64,000 nucleotides of DNA, taken from Cricetomys ansorgei (lineage: Eukaryota > Chordata > Mammalia > Rodentia > Nesomyidae). This document shows, piece by piece, positions 11,205-23,494 of this stretch. The stretch is taken from contig JAMJFZ010000597.1 of assembly GCA_026225945.1 (NCBI GenBank), positions 2,598,501 through 2,662,500 on the forward strand. The letters are read 5' to 3'. The position numbers and the translations under genes are program-made. The notes beneath the pieces are model-generated. The model was not told where the DNA came from, ran no database searches, and worked only from the letters and a program-made list of their open reading frames with translations. How positions within the stretch are numbered: the stretch's first letter is position 1; each line of letters starts with the position of its first letter.

Positions 11205-14200
11205 CAAACTGCAGTTTTCCATGGATAGCCTTGAAATTCTTTTTTAAAATTATTCCTTGGCATTTTATCTTATTTCTTGATGCTGAGAAATTGAATTGTT
11301 TCATTTTAGGTTGTTTGTTGAATCCATGTAAGAATATAATTGATTTTCTAAGTTGATCTTGTAACCTGAAAACATTCTGCATTTGTTTAAAATTCTAAAA
11401 TATTTTAATGGACACCATCAATATTCTTAAAACAGTATCAGGTTATCTACAAGTAGAAGAGTTTTCCTTCTTCCTCTCTAGTCTGAGTATCTTCTCTTTC
11501 ACCTTTTATCTAACCATGTTGACTGGAACTTCAAGAGGGTGGGTAGATTTGTCTGAATCTCAGGGGCAGATTTGTTTGGCTTTTTACCTTTAATGTCATT
11601 AGATGTGGGTTTTTCATAGATTCCCCGTATAAATGAGAAGGTTTATAAATGCTGTTCCTAGCCTGTTGAGTGGCTTTTTATCATGAAAAAGTATTAAATT
11701 TGGTGGAGTGCTTTTGTTTTGCATCTCCTGAAGTGATAATTGGGCTTTACTCTTAATTATATTTACACTGTATTTTCTGTTAATTGATTTTTACAAGCTA
11801 AGTCAATTTTGCGTGTCTGGGATAATTCCAAATTTGTCAAGATGCTCTAGGTTCAATTTTGCTAGTTGTTTTTAATGAGGAAAAATTTGCATGTACCTAT
11901 GTTTATCCCATTCCCAGTGTTCTTCATACACATACACATACATTCAAAATAACGTATTCAAACTACCACTCTACTGTTATCTGTCCTATCCCTGAAGGAC
12001 TTAGGTTCTTACTTCTTCTAGTGCTAACTTAGTCTTTGTTTGTAGGAAGTGATCTTTATTTTGCCTTCATCTTTGAGAGATACTTTGGCCATCAGTAGAA
12101 TCAAAATGAACAGGCTTTGCATTTTTCCCTCGGTACTTAACTCTGATTTGTAGTGTTTTGAATGAGACGTTTCTGTTGTTTGTTCTCTTTGCAATGTCCG
12201 CCCTGCCCTTGCTTTTCTGGATTTTTTCTTTATGACTAGTTTTCAACAATTTAATTGTGAGGTACAGCTTTCTGCATGTTTAATTGATGTCTCTGGAGAT
12301 TGTCAAACCTGTAGATTGGAGAGACTGAAGCTATCATTTCTTCAGATTTTCCTGTTTCCCTTTTTCTGAACCCGCCCCCGCCCCAAACTTTAATAACACC
12401 TGTGTACATTGCTTGTTACTGTTTCTCAGTTCACCGATACTGTGTATTTTTCTGTATTTCTCTCTGTTTTCTTTTCACATACATATATTTTTTTATACAA
12501 GGTGTTCATGTAGATCAGGCTGGCCTCAAACTTGAGATCTTCCTGTTCCCCACCTAGAGGTGGGATTGACCGTGAGAACTGTATGACTGGCCCTACTTTG
12601 GAATATGTCTACCTGCGGCTTCGAATTCAGTAGTCTTTTTCCTGTGTGGTAGCTAACACTAGCACCAGTTTTAGGCATTCACTGCAGCTGTCATTCCTCC
12701 TGTCATATTTATAGTTCCCTCTACTTTCTTTACATGGAGTAACTTTGCAGAGATGCTTTTAACATCTTTCCTAGACTGGGCGCCTGTCTCACCTGTGTGC
12801 TTCTGCTTGTGCCGCGTTTACCCTCAACACGCTAATGTCAAATGTCTAGGGGTTGTTGCTGCTGCTGCTGCTGTTGTGTTTTTGCTTGGTTGCTGGTTGG
12901 ATTTTTTTATTTGCTTTCCTACACCAACAACCACTTTGACAACTTTCTGGACGTCAACTAGATATCTCACAATTCAGTTCTGCTGCTTCCCAGAGCCAGC
13001 ATGTTCCCCACAGGTTAAGAAGTTCCCACCGTACCTGTTTCAGAGGCTAACAAGTCTCTCGTTGCCTCCTGTACTTCTAGCTAACCAACTATAATTTGGG
13101 GACAGCTGCTTTATTGACTATATCAGTTTATTATAAATGTCAAAACTCGGGAGCAGACAAATAGATGAACAGGACAAGGTGTGGTGATGGGCAGAGCCTT
13201 CACTCCTTCCCTAGTGCACCGCCCTCTCGGGTGTTCATGGGCACGGCAGCCCCCCAAACCCCATTGTTTAGTGTGTTAAGGAGATTCTGTTACATGGCTG
13301 AACAATTAGGCCATAACATTAGGTGGCTGAACTCAGTCTCTGGCTCTCTTCCTCTCCCCTGATCTGAGTGTGGGACTGAAAGCATTAGCCCTGCAGTCAC
13401 ATGGCTGGCCCCTTGGGCAACCAGCCTGAAGAGCTCTGGAAGCCCACTGAGCTGTGCTGGCAAAGCTCAGGTTGATCGGAACAAGCTTCCCATGAATGAA
13501 GAGAAAGACATTCCTATCACTGGGGCAAGTTCAAGGATTTTAAACTGGGGGAAAAGGCCAAATATGCATTTCTTCTCATACCACACAAGTGACTGTTTGG
13601 GTTTTTTGTTTTGTTTTTGTTTTTGTTTTCTGGTTCTGCATCTTGTTTTCTTTGTTTATTTTTCATGTCTATTGCTGTCTCATTAGACGGTGGACATTGT
13701 GAATTTTACTTCATTGTATTCCTTTAAGTAGTTGGGTTTTATTTTGACACACCGTATAACCCTTTGGACTGAATCAAGCCTTCTGAGGTTTCCTCTTTAG
13801 CTTCGTGCTGGCAGAACCAAGGCAGCCCACGGGGACTGACTTGGTCCCACTGTTCCGTTCCTTTGAGGAATAGGTCTGTGTCCCGGGTGATAGAGGTCTT
13901 TCCACACTTACACAAACACAAACGACTCCCAGATCTCCGTGATTCCTGGGATTTCTTTATCTACTCTCTGGCGATTCATTCCCCATCCTCGAGTAGTTTT
14001 TCTCTGTGTGTGCACATAGCACTCAGTCAGGCTTGGCAGAAGCTGTCTATCCGGACGGAACACACCTTGTGCCTTTGCCTTCATCTTCTCTCCTGTGTAG
14101 CTCCCTCCTTTCTAATAGTCTCATCACCAAATCCTGGCTGTCTTGGTCTCGTTGAACTCTGGCCTCCATCTGCTCCATTCAGTGAGACTGCCAGGCTCTG

Positions 14201-15734
14201 TTCAAATTTCCTGCCCCAAAGCTGTGGCCTGGAACCTCCAGCCATCAGTTTGGGCTACTGTGCCCACCTTGTCTGCTTTCTCCCGGATCGCTGACCTCCA
14301 CTGTCTGTTTCTTGTTTGCTTGCTTGCTTGTTTGTTTGTTTTAATTAAGGTCTGGAACCTGTTGTTAAATTTATTTCATCTGGTTTTTCCTTGCCTTCTC
14401 TCCCACCTCATCCCTGGGTACCAGATCACTACAGACTTTCTCCCATCCTCAGTCTAAGTTAATATAAGGAGCAGCCCAAGCTGCCCTTTTTATTTATTTA
14501 TTTATTTAATTATTTATATTCCTCCAATCCTGTTTTAACCACACTGAAGTTCAGGTTTCTTTTTCCATAGCACAAATATCCCACCATCTCCTCCTTAACA
14601 TTTTTCCATAGCATCTCTGACATCTCAGTGGCATAGAGTTCAGCATTATGGAGACGAGAGACTCTTTACTAGCTTGCTGTTTGTATGGCTCATCCCCCAC
14701 CCCATCTTGCCTCTCCCGGGATCTCTTGCACCACTAGTATCCCCAGAACATAGCCTCATTTCCATTCCAGTGTCTTCTTCCGTGTGGTACCTGCTTCTGT
14801 TGTCACCTGTGAACTGTTGCTTTGTCCATCAGGACTTGCTGTCACCTCCTCTAACTTGAATATTCTCAATCAATGGAGTGCTAAACTCCATTGCAGTTCT
14901 TGGTGTGTTTACTGTAATTGTGGCTTATACCCGAGTCTACTACTAAGTTGTGACCTCTCGGACCGGGATAGTGTCTTCATTCTGTTCCTTCAGTGGAGGG
15001 CAATGCACTAAGTGTCTTTGGGGAATAAAGGCGAACCATGGCCAGTTGCTCCCAGTATCCTGGGTGTCCCTCGGCTGTCAGCTCACAACTCCGTGTTTTA
15101 GATAGATTTCCACTCAATATTCATAACTTTGGGAAATAGATGTTAGACTCCTTGTGGATTCCTGTGGTTCAACTAAAGCTTGGAGCTTTAAACCTTGAAG
15201 TCACACGGCTAAGCACAGAACAGGATCTGAGCCCAAGTCTGCTGACTTCTGTTTGCTCTTAAATTCCTTGCAGCCCACCATCTCCAGTGCTCCAGATGAA
15301 CACGGACTGTTGTGGGTTCCTCAGGCACTTGCTGTCCTTCACAAACCCTAGAACGTTCTCCTACACAAACCCTAGAACGTAGTCCCCGTTTCACAGCTCC
15401 ACCCAGGGGGTCTTTTGCTACCCCTGGAAAGTTTTGCCATCCCTTCTCCAGTAGGGAAAGTTGGAGCTTTAATAGTTCAGACCCTGTGGTGTATGGTGCT
15501 GGTGTTTTCAACCTCAAGGGGTGTCATATTGGAGCCCATCCTAAACCAATTAAATCGGTCACTGGGATGGGAGACCAAGAACTTGAGCTTTAAATATGGT
15601 GGTTGTAATATCCAGCTAGATTTGGGAACCACTGACCCAGTCTAGGAAGAAAAACCTGCTAAGAAAAGAAGCAGTGACTTATTATTAACCAGGCCAACTT
15701 CATAGCACCTTTAAGAACCATGTGGCTTCATGTA

Positions 15735-15736
15735 GT

Positions 15737-15768
<32 letters not shown>
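15735..15768. repeat. (TG)n microsatellite
   Basis: About 16 TG units, with a single C interruption near the start. Confidence 0.9.
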
Positions 15769-15888
15769 TTATGCATATTGGATATACACATACACATACG
15801 TATATAAAATAGTATTAAAAAACACATGCTCGTTACAATAAATACAGATTATCTGAAACAATATAAAGAAAAGCAAAACTCCCTATGG

Positions 15889-16090
15889 AGTTCAGTGGTA
15901 AATAGTACATACTGCTCTTACAAAAGAGTCAAGTTTGGTTCCCAGTACCCACTTAGGGAGACTCACAACTGCCTGTAGCTCCAGTTCCACGAGACCTGGC
16001 ATCCTGACCTCTGTGTTCACCTACACTCATGTGCACATACCAACACACACACATATACCCACATACACATAATTAAAAATAAAATAAAAA
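15889..16090 (+). repeat. B2/B3-class SINE
   Basis: A diverged head (GGAGTTCAGTGGTAAATAG, then ACTGCTCTTACAAAAGAG), the CTGTAGCTCCAGTTCC body, a CA-rich 3' region and an AAAATAAAATAAAAAAT tail. Confidence 0.7.
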
Positions 16091-16139
16091 ATATAAAGCC
16101 ATCTGAACTGCCAGCACTCAGGGATAATGCCTGTTGACG

Positions 16140-18680
16140 GGTGATTAATTTCCATTTTAAACTTTTCATCGGAATATTTATGCTATACAACAACATGCAC
16201 AAATTACAAGCTTCGTGGCTTCTGAGGAATGTTTACAGATGTGCACAATCAGGTGAATATTATCCATACTGACAAGGAGAGCACTAACACTCTAGAAGCC
16301 CATGAGAAGGTCCCTTCTGGAAACTGCGTCCAATAGTTATCCTGACTTACAACACAACATTAATTTCGCCCTCTGTTTGACATTCATGCAAATGGGGTGA
16401 TTTACTATCTTCCCTTTGAAACTGGGAATTATTTTGCTCAATAGTGAGATTCGTCTGTTAGGCATGTAGTTCTACTGCAGTCCATTTACCATCCTTGTGT
16501 AGTATTCAGTCATGTGACCGTGGCACAAAGTATGCATCCATTTGGCTGATGGGCAAATTGTGACATTTGGAGATCACTGTCAGCGATGCTGTGGACATTC
16601 TTGCATGCATCTCTTGGTTCTCACACATGCTTGCCCACAGGATGTGGACCTGGAACAAGATTACAGACCCTTACTTTTGTTACTTACTTACTTATGTGGC
16701 TGCTGCCACAGCTCTCCAAAATGCGCCCACGAGTGTACCTGCACCGCAGGGTGTGAGTCTGGGTGGCTGGAAGCCTTTGCCAATGCTTTGTCTTTTCGTA
16801 CACTTGTGGTCTCACTTTGCATTCCTCTGGTGAATGATGAAGTTGGGGATCACCTCACTGATGCATTTCTTAACAAATATGTTACTGACGTGGCCAGCCC
16901 TAATAGTCCTCAATCCATTGGAAAGATAAGAAAGTGGGTAAGCCCAAAAGCTGGTACCAGAAAGCCAAAACATTCTAATTCCGTTTTCCCTTTGGTGAAA
17001 TGGAAAAAAAGTCTGACCTCTTAAAAATAGGCTGTATGGAACAAGGAGAGCTTGAGGAGAAAGTGGATTTTGCTGTTGCTCTTACTTAGCGCTTGCCACT
17101 TGTTCCAACAACAGTGCTTATGTCTCCGTTGGAATGCGATTTTATGAGACGCTGTGCAGATATTACTCCATAAGAGGCCGTTGGGAAAAATGAAAAGCTG
17201 AAATTCAGAGAGAGGACAGAAGCCTTCCCTGGCAGATTCTTGCCTCAGAGCTAGTGGTGGCGTGATCCTACTGAGAACTGTCTCAGGGAAGCCCCGGGCG
17301 TGAGTGGCAAGCACTGCAGAATGGAACCAGGAGTAAAAGGATTTGTTCTATGTCGTTCTTTATTACTGATGAAGACTGTTAATGTTTTATGGGTTTAAAT
17401 TCCTATGAAGGGCTATTTGAAAAAATTTTGGACATTATCTATAATAATGTGCAGTCTGAGTTTACTTGTTTACTTGAGTTTACTTGAAATTTTCTCTGCG
17501 TGTGCACATTATAGTGAAGTCATGTAAAGGGCTTTGTCATATAAAGTTTCCATGCAATGTATTTTTCAAGAGTGTCTATTGAACAAATATTCTTTTTAAT
17601 GGTTGCGTGATGGTTTTGTGGATTTATTGAAATCTAAGCATCCCCTTATTTTGGTTATTCCCATGATTCCTAAATTTGTGGTGAATACCGTGCATAAATG
17701 TCCATGCTCTTGTGGTGATTAGAATGGCTTCAGAGAAAAAAATTAATGGTTCGTAAAGAATGCATGTCTTTAAAGGTCACTGATAGTGTTCATATTATCA
17801 TATCGCCTTCCAGAAGGCTATCGGTAGACTCTCCCTGACAAAACAGGAAATGACTCTCAAACAGCATGGCTACCAAATTTGTATTCACTCAGTAGGAGTG
17901 GCTGTGGCCTAAGAGACAGGGTTTTTAAATTTTAACCTGGTAAAAACTATGATTTTTTTTTTTAGCTTATAAAATGTGGCCTCTGGATTTAGGGACAGGG
18001 TGCAATAAGATATCCAGCTCCCTGCAGATGACGGGAAGAATATTCTCTGATGCTTTCGCCTTCATGTTTTGTTTTTTTTTTTTGTAAACGAATCTTTAAT
18101 CCACCTGTCATTTGTATCTGTGTGTAACAGGAATTAGGGATAGATTTTGTTCTTCCAAGTGGCCGCAGGTCGATCTCTAAACCATTCGCTAAAGAACCCA
18201 ACTGTGTGGGTGGGTATGAAAGACCATCTGTGTCATGAGCCAGTTTTGTTGTGTTTGTTTGTTTTGGTTTTGGCGTACTTTTGTATCTGGCCTGTCTCTG
18301 CTGCTTTGCTGCAGTTGGTCATGCTCACGCTTGTATTCCCACCCGGGGTACAGGTCGGTGTTGTGCATGAAGATGGTGGAAAATGTAGGGTGCCGTTTAG
18401 TGGCTGGCCTGGCAAGTGCCTACACGTTGTACTTTCACAGAATTTCCTCGGTTGTCCTACTCTTCCAGATGAACTTCATCTGAATGTAAGAAAAATCTTA
18501 CCGTAGCAGCTGTCACTAGAACATGGAAGTTCTAACGCCACATGGAAGGAAGGGAGCGTTGCTGTTGGCGTGGCTGTTTGCGCAGATGAGACGGGGAGTT
18601 TGTTAGACTGTTCATGCACACTGTTCATGCATTTCTTGAGAAGTTTCATAGATATTCTTAAAGATCATTTAAATACAGTG
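16140..18680 (-). repeat. Old L1 fragments, antisense, roughly collinear
   Basis: The + strand reads as the reverse complement of an old L1: ATCCATTTGGCTGATGGGCA near 16.54 kb, CTCTGGTGAATGATGAAGTT near 16.83 kb, and TCTTTAATCCACCTGTCATT near 18.10 kb occur in the order expected for the 3' half of ORF2. The segment 17020-17340 does not look like L1 and may be unique sequence lying between the pieces. Confidence 0.55.
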
Positions 18681-19357
18681 TTTCTTGTTTTATTTTAACT
18701 GGATGTTTCTTCTATGTGGGGAAAGCAATAATTTATGAACAGCTGTCCTATAGTTACCAACTTCACTGAGCTGTTTGTCGGTTCTAATAGTTTTCAGAGA
18801 CTTACTAGACATGTAAATAATAATCAATTTATCTTATGTCTAGTAATTACATGAAAATACCTCACAAATTGTTACACTGGCCAAAGCTGACAGGATAACG
18901 TTTAGTTGTATCTAAGACACTCTTTGCCTTGTCAAGTGAATATAATGTTCCTAATTTACTAAGGGCTCCTCTTTCTCTCTCTGTCTCTCTGTCTCTATTT
19001 CTCTTCACCTTCCCTCCCCTCCCCTACCTCTCTCTCTCTCTCCAGGGCTTCACAGTATACCCTAGATAGACCTAACTCATTATGTAACATGTTAAGTTTG
19101 GAGATTCACCTATTTTTCTCTGTAAGACACACATATAATCTGATGACCATTACAGTGATGGCCACAGCCACCATAGAGACTTACATTCTTGTGGAAAGTT
19201 CATTTCACTGAGATGCTAGTCTCAAACCCTAGCCAATGTTCAGATATGCTCAGTCTCTTCATTGTCATGTCTATGCTTGTAAAGTCCTTCCCAGAGTTTT
19301 CAAGTTCTCTGATGATATTCCAGGTGCCTCTTCTTGGGTCTAAGCAGAGACGGGGCC

Positions 19358-19360
<3 letters not shown>

Positions 19361-19414
<54 letters not shown>
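19361..19414. repeat. (GT)27 microsatellite
   Basis: An uninterrupted tract of 27 dinucleotides, likely polymorphic. Confidence 0.97.
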
Positions 19415-19416
<2 letters not shown>

Positions 19417-20047
19417 CTGCATGAAGCAGGGAATAGCTGTGGAGATGACCCCATCTGTCATCCACAAACTGGGATGCATATATTGATCTGGACCCATGTG
19501 TCTTCCTGTCGTAAGTATGTACCCCGGTGTGTTTATCTAGCATTCTATGTGTACGCATGCATGTATGTCCCTCAGTAGCTGTGCCAGCATGTATACAAGG
19601 ATAATATCTAGAGCTACCTCTGCTCTGTGTGTATATTGCATACATGTTCCTTAGTGTATCATACCTTTGTTCATGCACATGCATGAGTGTACGTGTCTGT
19701 GTAAACATTGTTGGAAGTCACATATCTGGCTAAGGCAATGGCAGAATTATTCAGCAGAGCCTTGGTGCTCAGTGACTTGCTTTCTATCATTACAAACAAG
19801 TTGTCAAAGGCCCAGAGGGGGACGTGGAAGCCCATAGGCGAGGTAGAGTGTGGAGAGGGAAGGGGAATCCTCTTGCTAATCGTGGTTCTATTTTAGAAAT
19901 CCTCTGAAAGGGGACGACCCTAACCTGGAATCCTTGTGTCTGAGCTGCAGGTCAAGGAGTAGCTTCATCCTCAGGGATCCCAGGCCCAGATGCTGAGCTT
20001 ATATCTACTGAAAAGCCCCTAGGCTAGACTCAGGGAAACTGACTATT

Positions 20048-20061
20048 GTTGCCATGGCAAT
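20048..20061 (+). promoter_or_regulatory. RFX X-box-like palindrome in the long intron
   Basis: GTTGCCATGGCAAT is one base short of the fully palindromic X-box (last C is T). It lies within the long intron, about 240 bp before the hAT element. The function is inferred from the motif alone. Confidence 0.4.
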
Positions 20062-20182
20062 CTGAAATAAGTGTCTTTTTGGAACAGAAGGATATAGATA
20101 ACACAGATAATAGGCTCGGCCAAGGTGAGGCCAGTCGTTTGTCTCTGTCTCTGCCTCTCAATCTCAGTCGCTCTCTAGCTCT

Positions 20183-20184
<2 letters not shown>

Positions 20185-20221
<37 letters not shown>

Positions 20222-20235
20222 GTGTGTATGTGTAT
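20185..20235. repeat. (TC)n followed by TG-rich microsatellite
   Basis: About 16 TC units are followed by GTATGTGTGTATGTGTAT. Confidence 0.9.
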
Positions 20236-20302
20236 AAGGGGTCAAAGAATAAAACAAAAGAAAGAGAAAGGGAAGTCCATGTCTCAGTATCACACTCTAA
20301 GG

Positions 20303-20558
20303 CAGTTCCCAACCTGTGGGTCACAACCTCTTTGGGGATCTAAGGACCCTTTCACAGGGGTCACACCTAAGACCATCTGAAAGATAGTTGCATCACCTAA
20401 GACCATTTTCATATCAGATATTTGCATCATGATTTATAACAGTAGCAAGATTACAGTTATGAAGTAGCAATGAAAATAATTTATGGCTGGGGATCAGTCA
20501 GCACAGCATGAGGAACTGTATTAAAGGGTCACAGCATTAGGAAGGTTGAGAACCACTG
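20303..20558. mobile_element. Intact non-autonomous hAT element (rodent URR1 type) with 8-bp TSD
   Basis: The 256-bp element begins CAGTTCCCAACCTGTGGGTC and ends GGTTGAGAACCACTG, which are imperfect terminal inverted repeats. It is flanked on both sides by the exact 8-bp duplication CTCTAAGG (20295-20302 and 20559-20566). An 8-bp target duplication and these ends are the mark of hAT transposons, and the body (AACAGTAGCAAGATTACAG, ATGAAGTAGCAATGAAAAT) matches the URR1 family as I know it. It has no coding capacity. Confidence 0.9.
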
Positions 20559-22304
20559 CTCTAAGGCCTCAGCCATGATTCTTAGTTATTACTATCAGCA
20601 CCGCAGGAAGGGCCGTGCCCTGGAGGGGGCTTCCCTGTGTTTATGAGCACTGTTAGAGTGGTCTGGGACCAGCTCAGTAGATATGCTAGCATTCCCCCAT
20701 CATGGCTCCAGAACCCAGCCAACATCTACTACACTGTCTCCTTCTTTATTAGATGACAGGCAGCCCAGGAAGGACACCACTATCAGGCCACACAGATACT
20801 GAGCTACGGGAACAGAGAGAGACTTCCCACTACAGAACTGGTGTCCATGGATGTGTCGGGGCACTGGGCAAGCAAGGACAGGACAAGAGCACAGAATGAT
20901 GGCCCTAGGGCCCTAATAGGGCCTGACCTTAAATAGAACAGAGGATTGAGAGAGAGAAGGACAGGATATGCCATAGTTTGGTCAACTGAAAGATAAGGAC
21001 AGCCGCTATATTTGTGAGAGCACCAGTGCCCTCCCTCATTTCCTTCCCAGAAACCCCTTCCTTACAGGATTCCACACCTCCAGTGGGCAGGAGGGCCAGG
21101 CTCATTCACTGTAGCCTGAACAAGGCACTTGCACCCCATCAGGATTTCTCGTGGGGAAAGCTTCAGGGTTACAGATAGCGTCCTTCTCCAGGGCAAGGTG
21201 CTGGGGAGGGGAAGACAAGGGCTGCTGGAGTCCACCGTGGAGTCTGAGTTTGGATCTGATTTTTGATTAGCCAGGAGTCCTCATTCCATCCTTCTCCAAG
21301 TCCTCTGTAGTCACCGTGTGTCTTAGGCCAAGGTCCGACCTCCAGGGACGTGTATCCCACCTTGCCTACCCCCCTGTTGCAAGGATTCTCCGCACTGTTC
21401 CAGAATGTAATAGTCTCAAAAAGCTGGCAGAGGGAAGTCCCTTCCTGGAGCATGAGGACAATATAGGAAGACCGGAAATGTGAACTTGGAGTAAGGTTGG
21501 TTTACATGGATGCCTGGGACACGTGTATATGTAGAGAAACATAGGTAGGCATGTGTGTGTGATGTGTATATCCTGGGAGTGGGGCACTGTGGGTATACAT
21601 GCAGAATACCTGGGATGGTAAAATTAGTATTTGGTGGAGGATATGTGTATGTTAAGCCTGTGAGTTCCAGGCACTTGGGATGTATATCTGTGGTATGTGT
21701 TTGCCTATGTGTTTTAGGAAGATTTGGTGTGACTGGGGTGGTATGTGGGAGACCACTGTCTGCAGGTCAGTTTTCTCCACTGGATATATGAAGCATGACA
21801 TGTTATTGTGTATGATGTAGTTTGAGAACATCAGGGGTATACATGTGCCAAAAATATATGCATGGTATATCTCAGGTAATATGATAGGGTTGGGAGGCAC
21901 AGACAAGAAATGTGAGTGGGTGCACGTGCACGTGTGTGTGCGGTGTAGTATATGAGGGGAAGATTTAAGTGATGGCCTCCTTCCACCTCACAAGGTGCAT
22001 GGGTTTTCCCTCAAGGTTGAGGAGCCTGAGCCTTATCTTGGTGACACATAAGGGCCTATTTAACTGTTTAAAAATAACACACATCAGTTGTACACATTAA
22101 CAGAGTTCCATGTGATAGACCCATGCATGCACACGGCACACGCTGTGGCAGCTCATATCCTGGGTGCGGGAGGGTGAGTACAGAGGATTGCCCTTAGGGG
22201 TTGGTAATGAATCACATTCAGTTCTTCAGGGTCACTGTACCAAAGTCAGTGCATATTGCCTAGTGAGATTCATTAGCACAGTACAGGAAAATGTTCATGT
22301 TTGT

Positions 22305-22436
22305 CTTGTTTTGTGATGGGATCTCACCACGTAGTCCCAGCTAGCTAGAAACTCAGGCACCTGCCTTCAGGCACCTGCCTCTGCCTCTCAAGTGCTGGGG
22401 TTTATTAAAGGTGTGTGCCACCACACCTGCCCTTGT
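22305..22436 (-). repeat. B1-like SINE, antisense
   Basis: GATGGGATCTCACCACGTAG, then CTCTGCCTCTCAAGTGCTGG and AAAGGTGTGTGCCACCACAC. An internal 15-bp piece (TTCAGGCACCTGCC / TCAGGCACCTGCC) is duplicated. Confidence 0.75.
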
Positions 22437-22479
22437 TTTTTGTTTTTATTTTATTTTTTAAGAAAAAAAATTGTACAGA

Positions 22480-22610
22480 GCCAGGCAGCGGTGGCACATG
22501 CCTTTAATCCCAGCACTCGGGAGGCTGAGGCAGGTGGATCTCTGTGAGTTTGAGGACAGCCAGAGTTACAACAGAGAAACTCTGTCTCAAACAACAACAA
22601 CAACAAAAAA
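22480..22610 (+). repeat. B1 SINE, sense
   Basis: GCCAGGCAGCGGTGGCACAT, then AATCCCAGCACTCGGGAGGC, ending in an ACAACAACAACAAAAAA tail. TGTACA at both flanks (22472-22477 and 22611-22616) may be part of the target duplication. Confidence 0.9.
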
Positions 22611-23325
22611 TGTACAAAATGTAAGGCAGTCTGTTAAACTTAGACATCACTAAGACTTTGAAATTGTATATACTTTAAAATGAAATTATAATTAAAGATG
22701 AAACAAGTAATACGCACTCAGCTTCCTCACCAGTTCAGCTTTTACTGCCTCTGTCCTCTCAAAGCCACATCCACTGTGCCCATGAGATGGCGGTACTGCC
22801 GGCATGACTTGCTCGGTACCTCTTCCTAACTTGTGTCTCTCCGCGTGTTGCAAAGTCAGCAGAGGAGACAGAGGCTTCAGAGCGACTTCAGAGGCTCCAC
22901 GAAATCAGCAGATTCTACACACAGAACAGACTTGTGCTTTTATTGATCTAGACTTGAGAAAGTGATGAGGACAAATATCACAGTGCAGATTAAATTCTCA
23001 AATGTTGTCATGTTTGTAGCAGCCACACCGTGAACAACAGATCACTGGAGAAATGCCTCTCCAGTATCGGGAACTGTTGTCCAGTTCAGCAGAGAAGTCA
23101 CTTAAGTCACTGGGGAATGCGTGATCCTTGTCAGTTCACTCTCCTCTTACTTGCTAAATTAAGTGAAAATATCAAGCAATATTTGATTTGGAACTTAGAC
23201 CCATTTATCGTTGCAGCCATAGATCAGCACAGGTAAAATGAGGCAGGACACACTGATTTCTGGGATAAGTAATTATCTGGGTATATGGAATACCAGTATA
23301 CTTTACATCTATATGTTTATTTGTT

Positions 23326-23327
<2 letters not shown>

Positions 23328-23373
<46 letters not shown>

Positions 23374-23494
23374 GTCAGAGGACAACTTGTAAGAGTCAAT
23401 TCTCTTCTTCCACCATGGGAGTTCTGGGAATTGAAGACCGGTCGTCAGGTTTGGTGGCAAGTGTCCTTATCTACTGAGCCATCTTGCTGACCTG
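23328..23494 (-). repeat. B3-class SINE, antisense, starting with (TG)n
   Basis: The (TG)n tract 23328-23371 is followed by AGGTCAGAGGACAACTTGTA and ends CTACTGAGCCATCTTGCTGA, the reverse complement of a B3 head. Confidence 0.85.

Larger units (their letters stand above)
9795..12400 (-). repeat. Old L1/HAL1 LINE, antisense, broken by SINEs and (TG)n
   Basis: Pieces at about 9795-10170, 10640-10830, 11215-11880 and 11990-12400 read on + as the reverse complement of L1 ORF2-type sequence (for example GAAGTCTACTTAGTCTG...CCACTCCAGCTTTG, ATCATGAAAAAGTATTAAATTT, and GACTAGTTTTCAACAATTTAATTGTGA). The frame is destroyed. Antisense SINEs and three TG tracts interrupt it. Confidence 0.7.

Noticed and set aside
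16542..17024. 160-codon + strand ORF
   Set aside because: It lies in old L1 sequence read on the antisense strand; no similarity to a host protein.
19200..19708. ORFs encoding poly-Thr-His or poly-Cys-Val
   Set aside because: These are translations of the (GT)27 microsatellite, not genes. The same holds for Tyr-Ile runs at 30201-30492 and Thr-His runs at 42842-43045 and 59921-59990.
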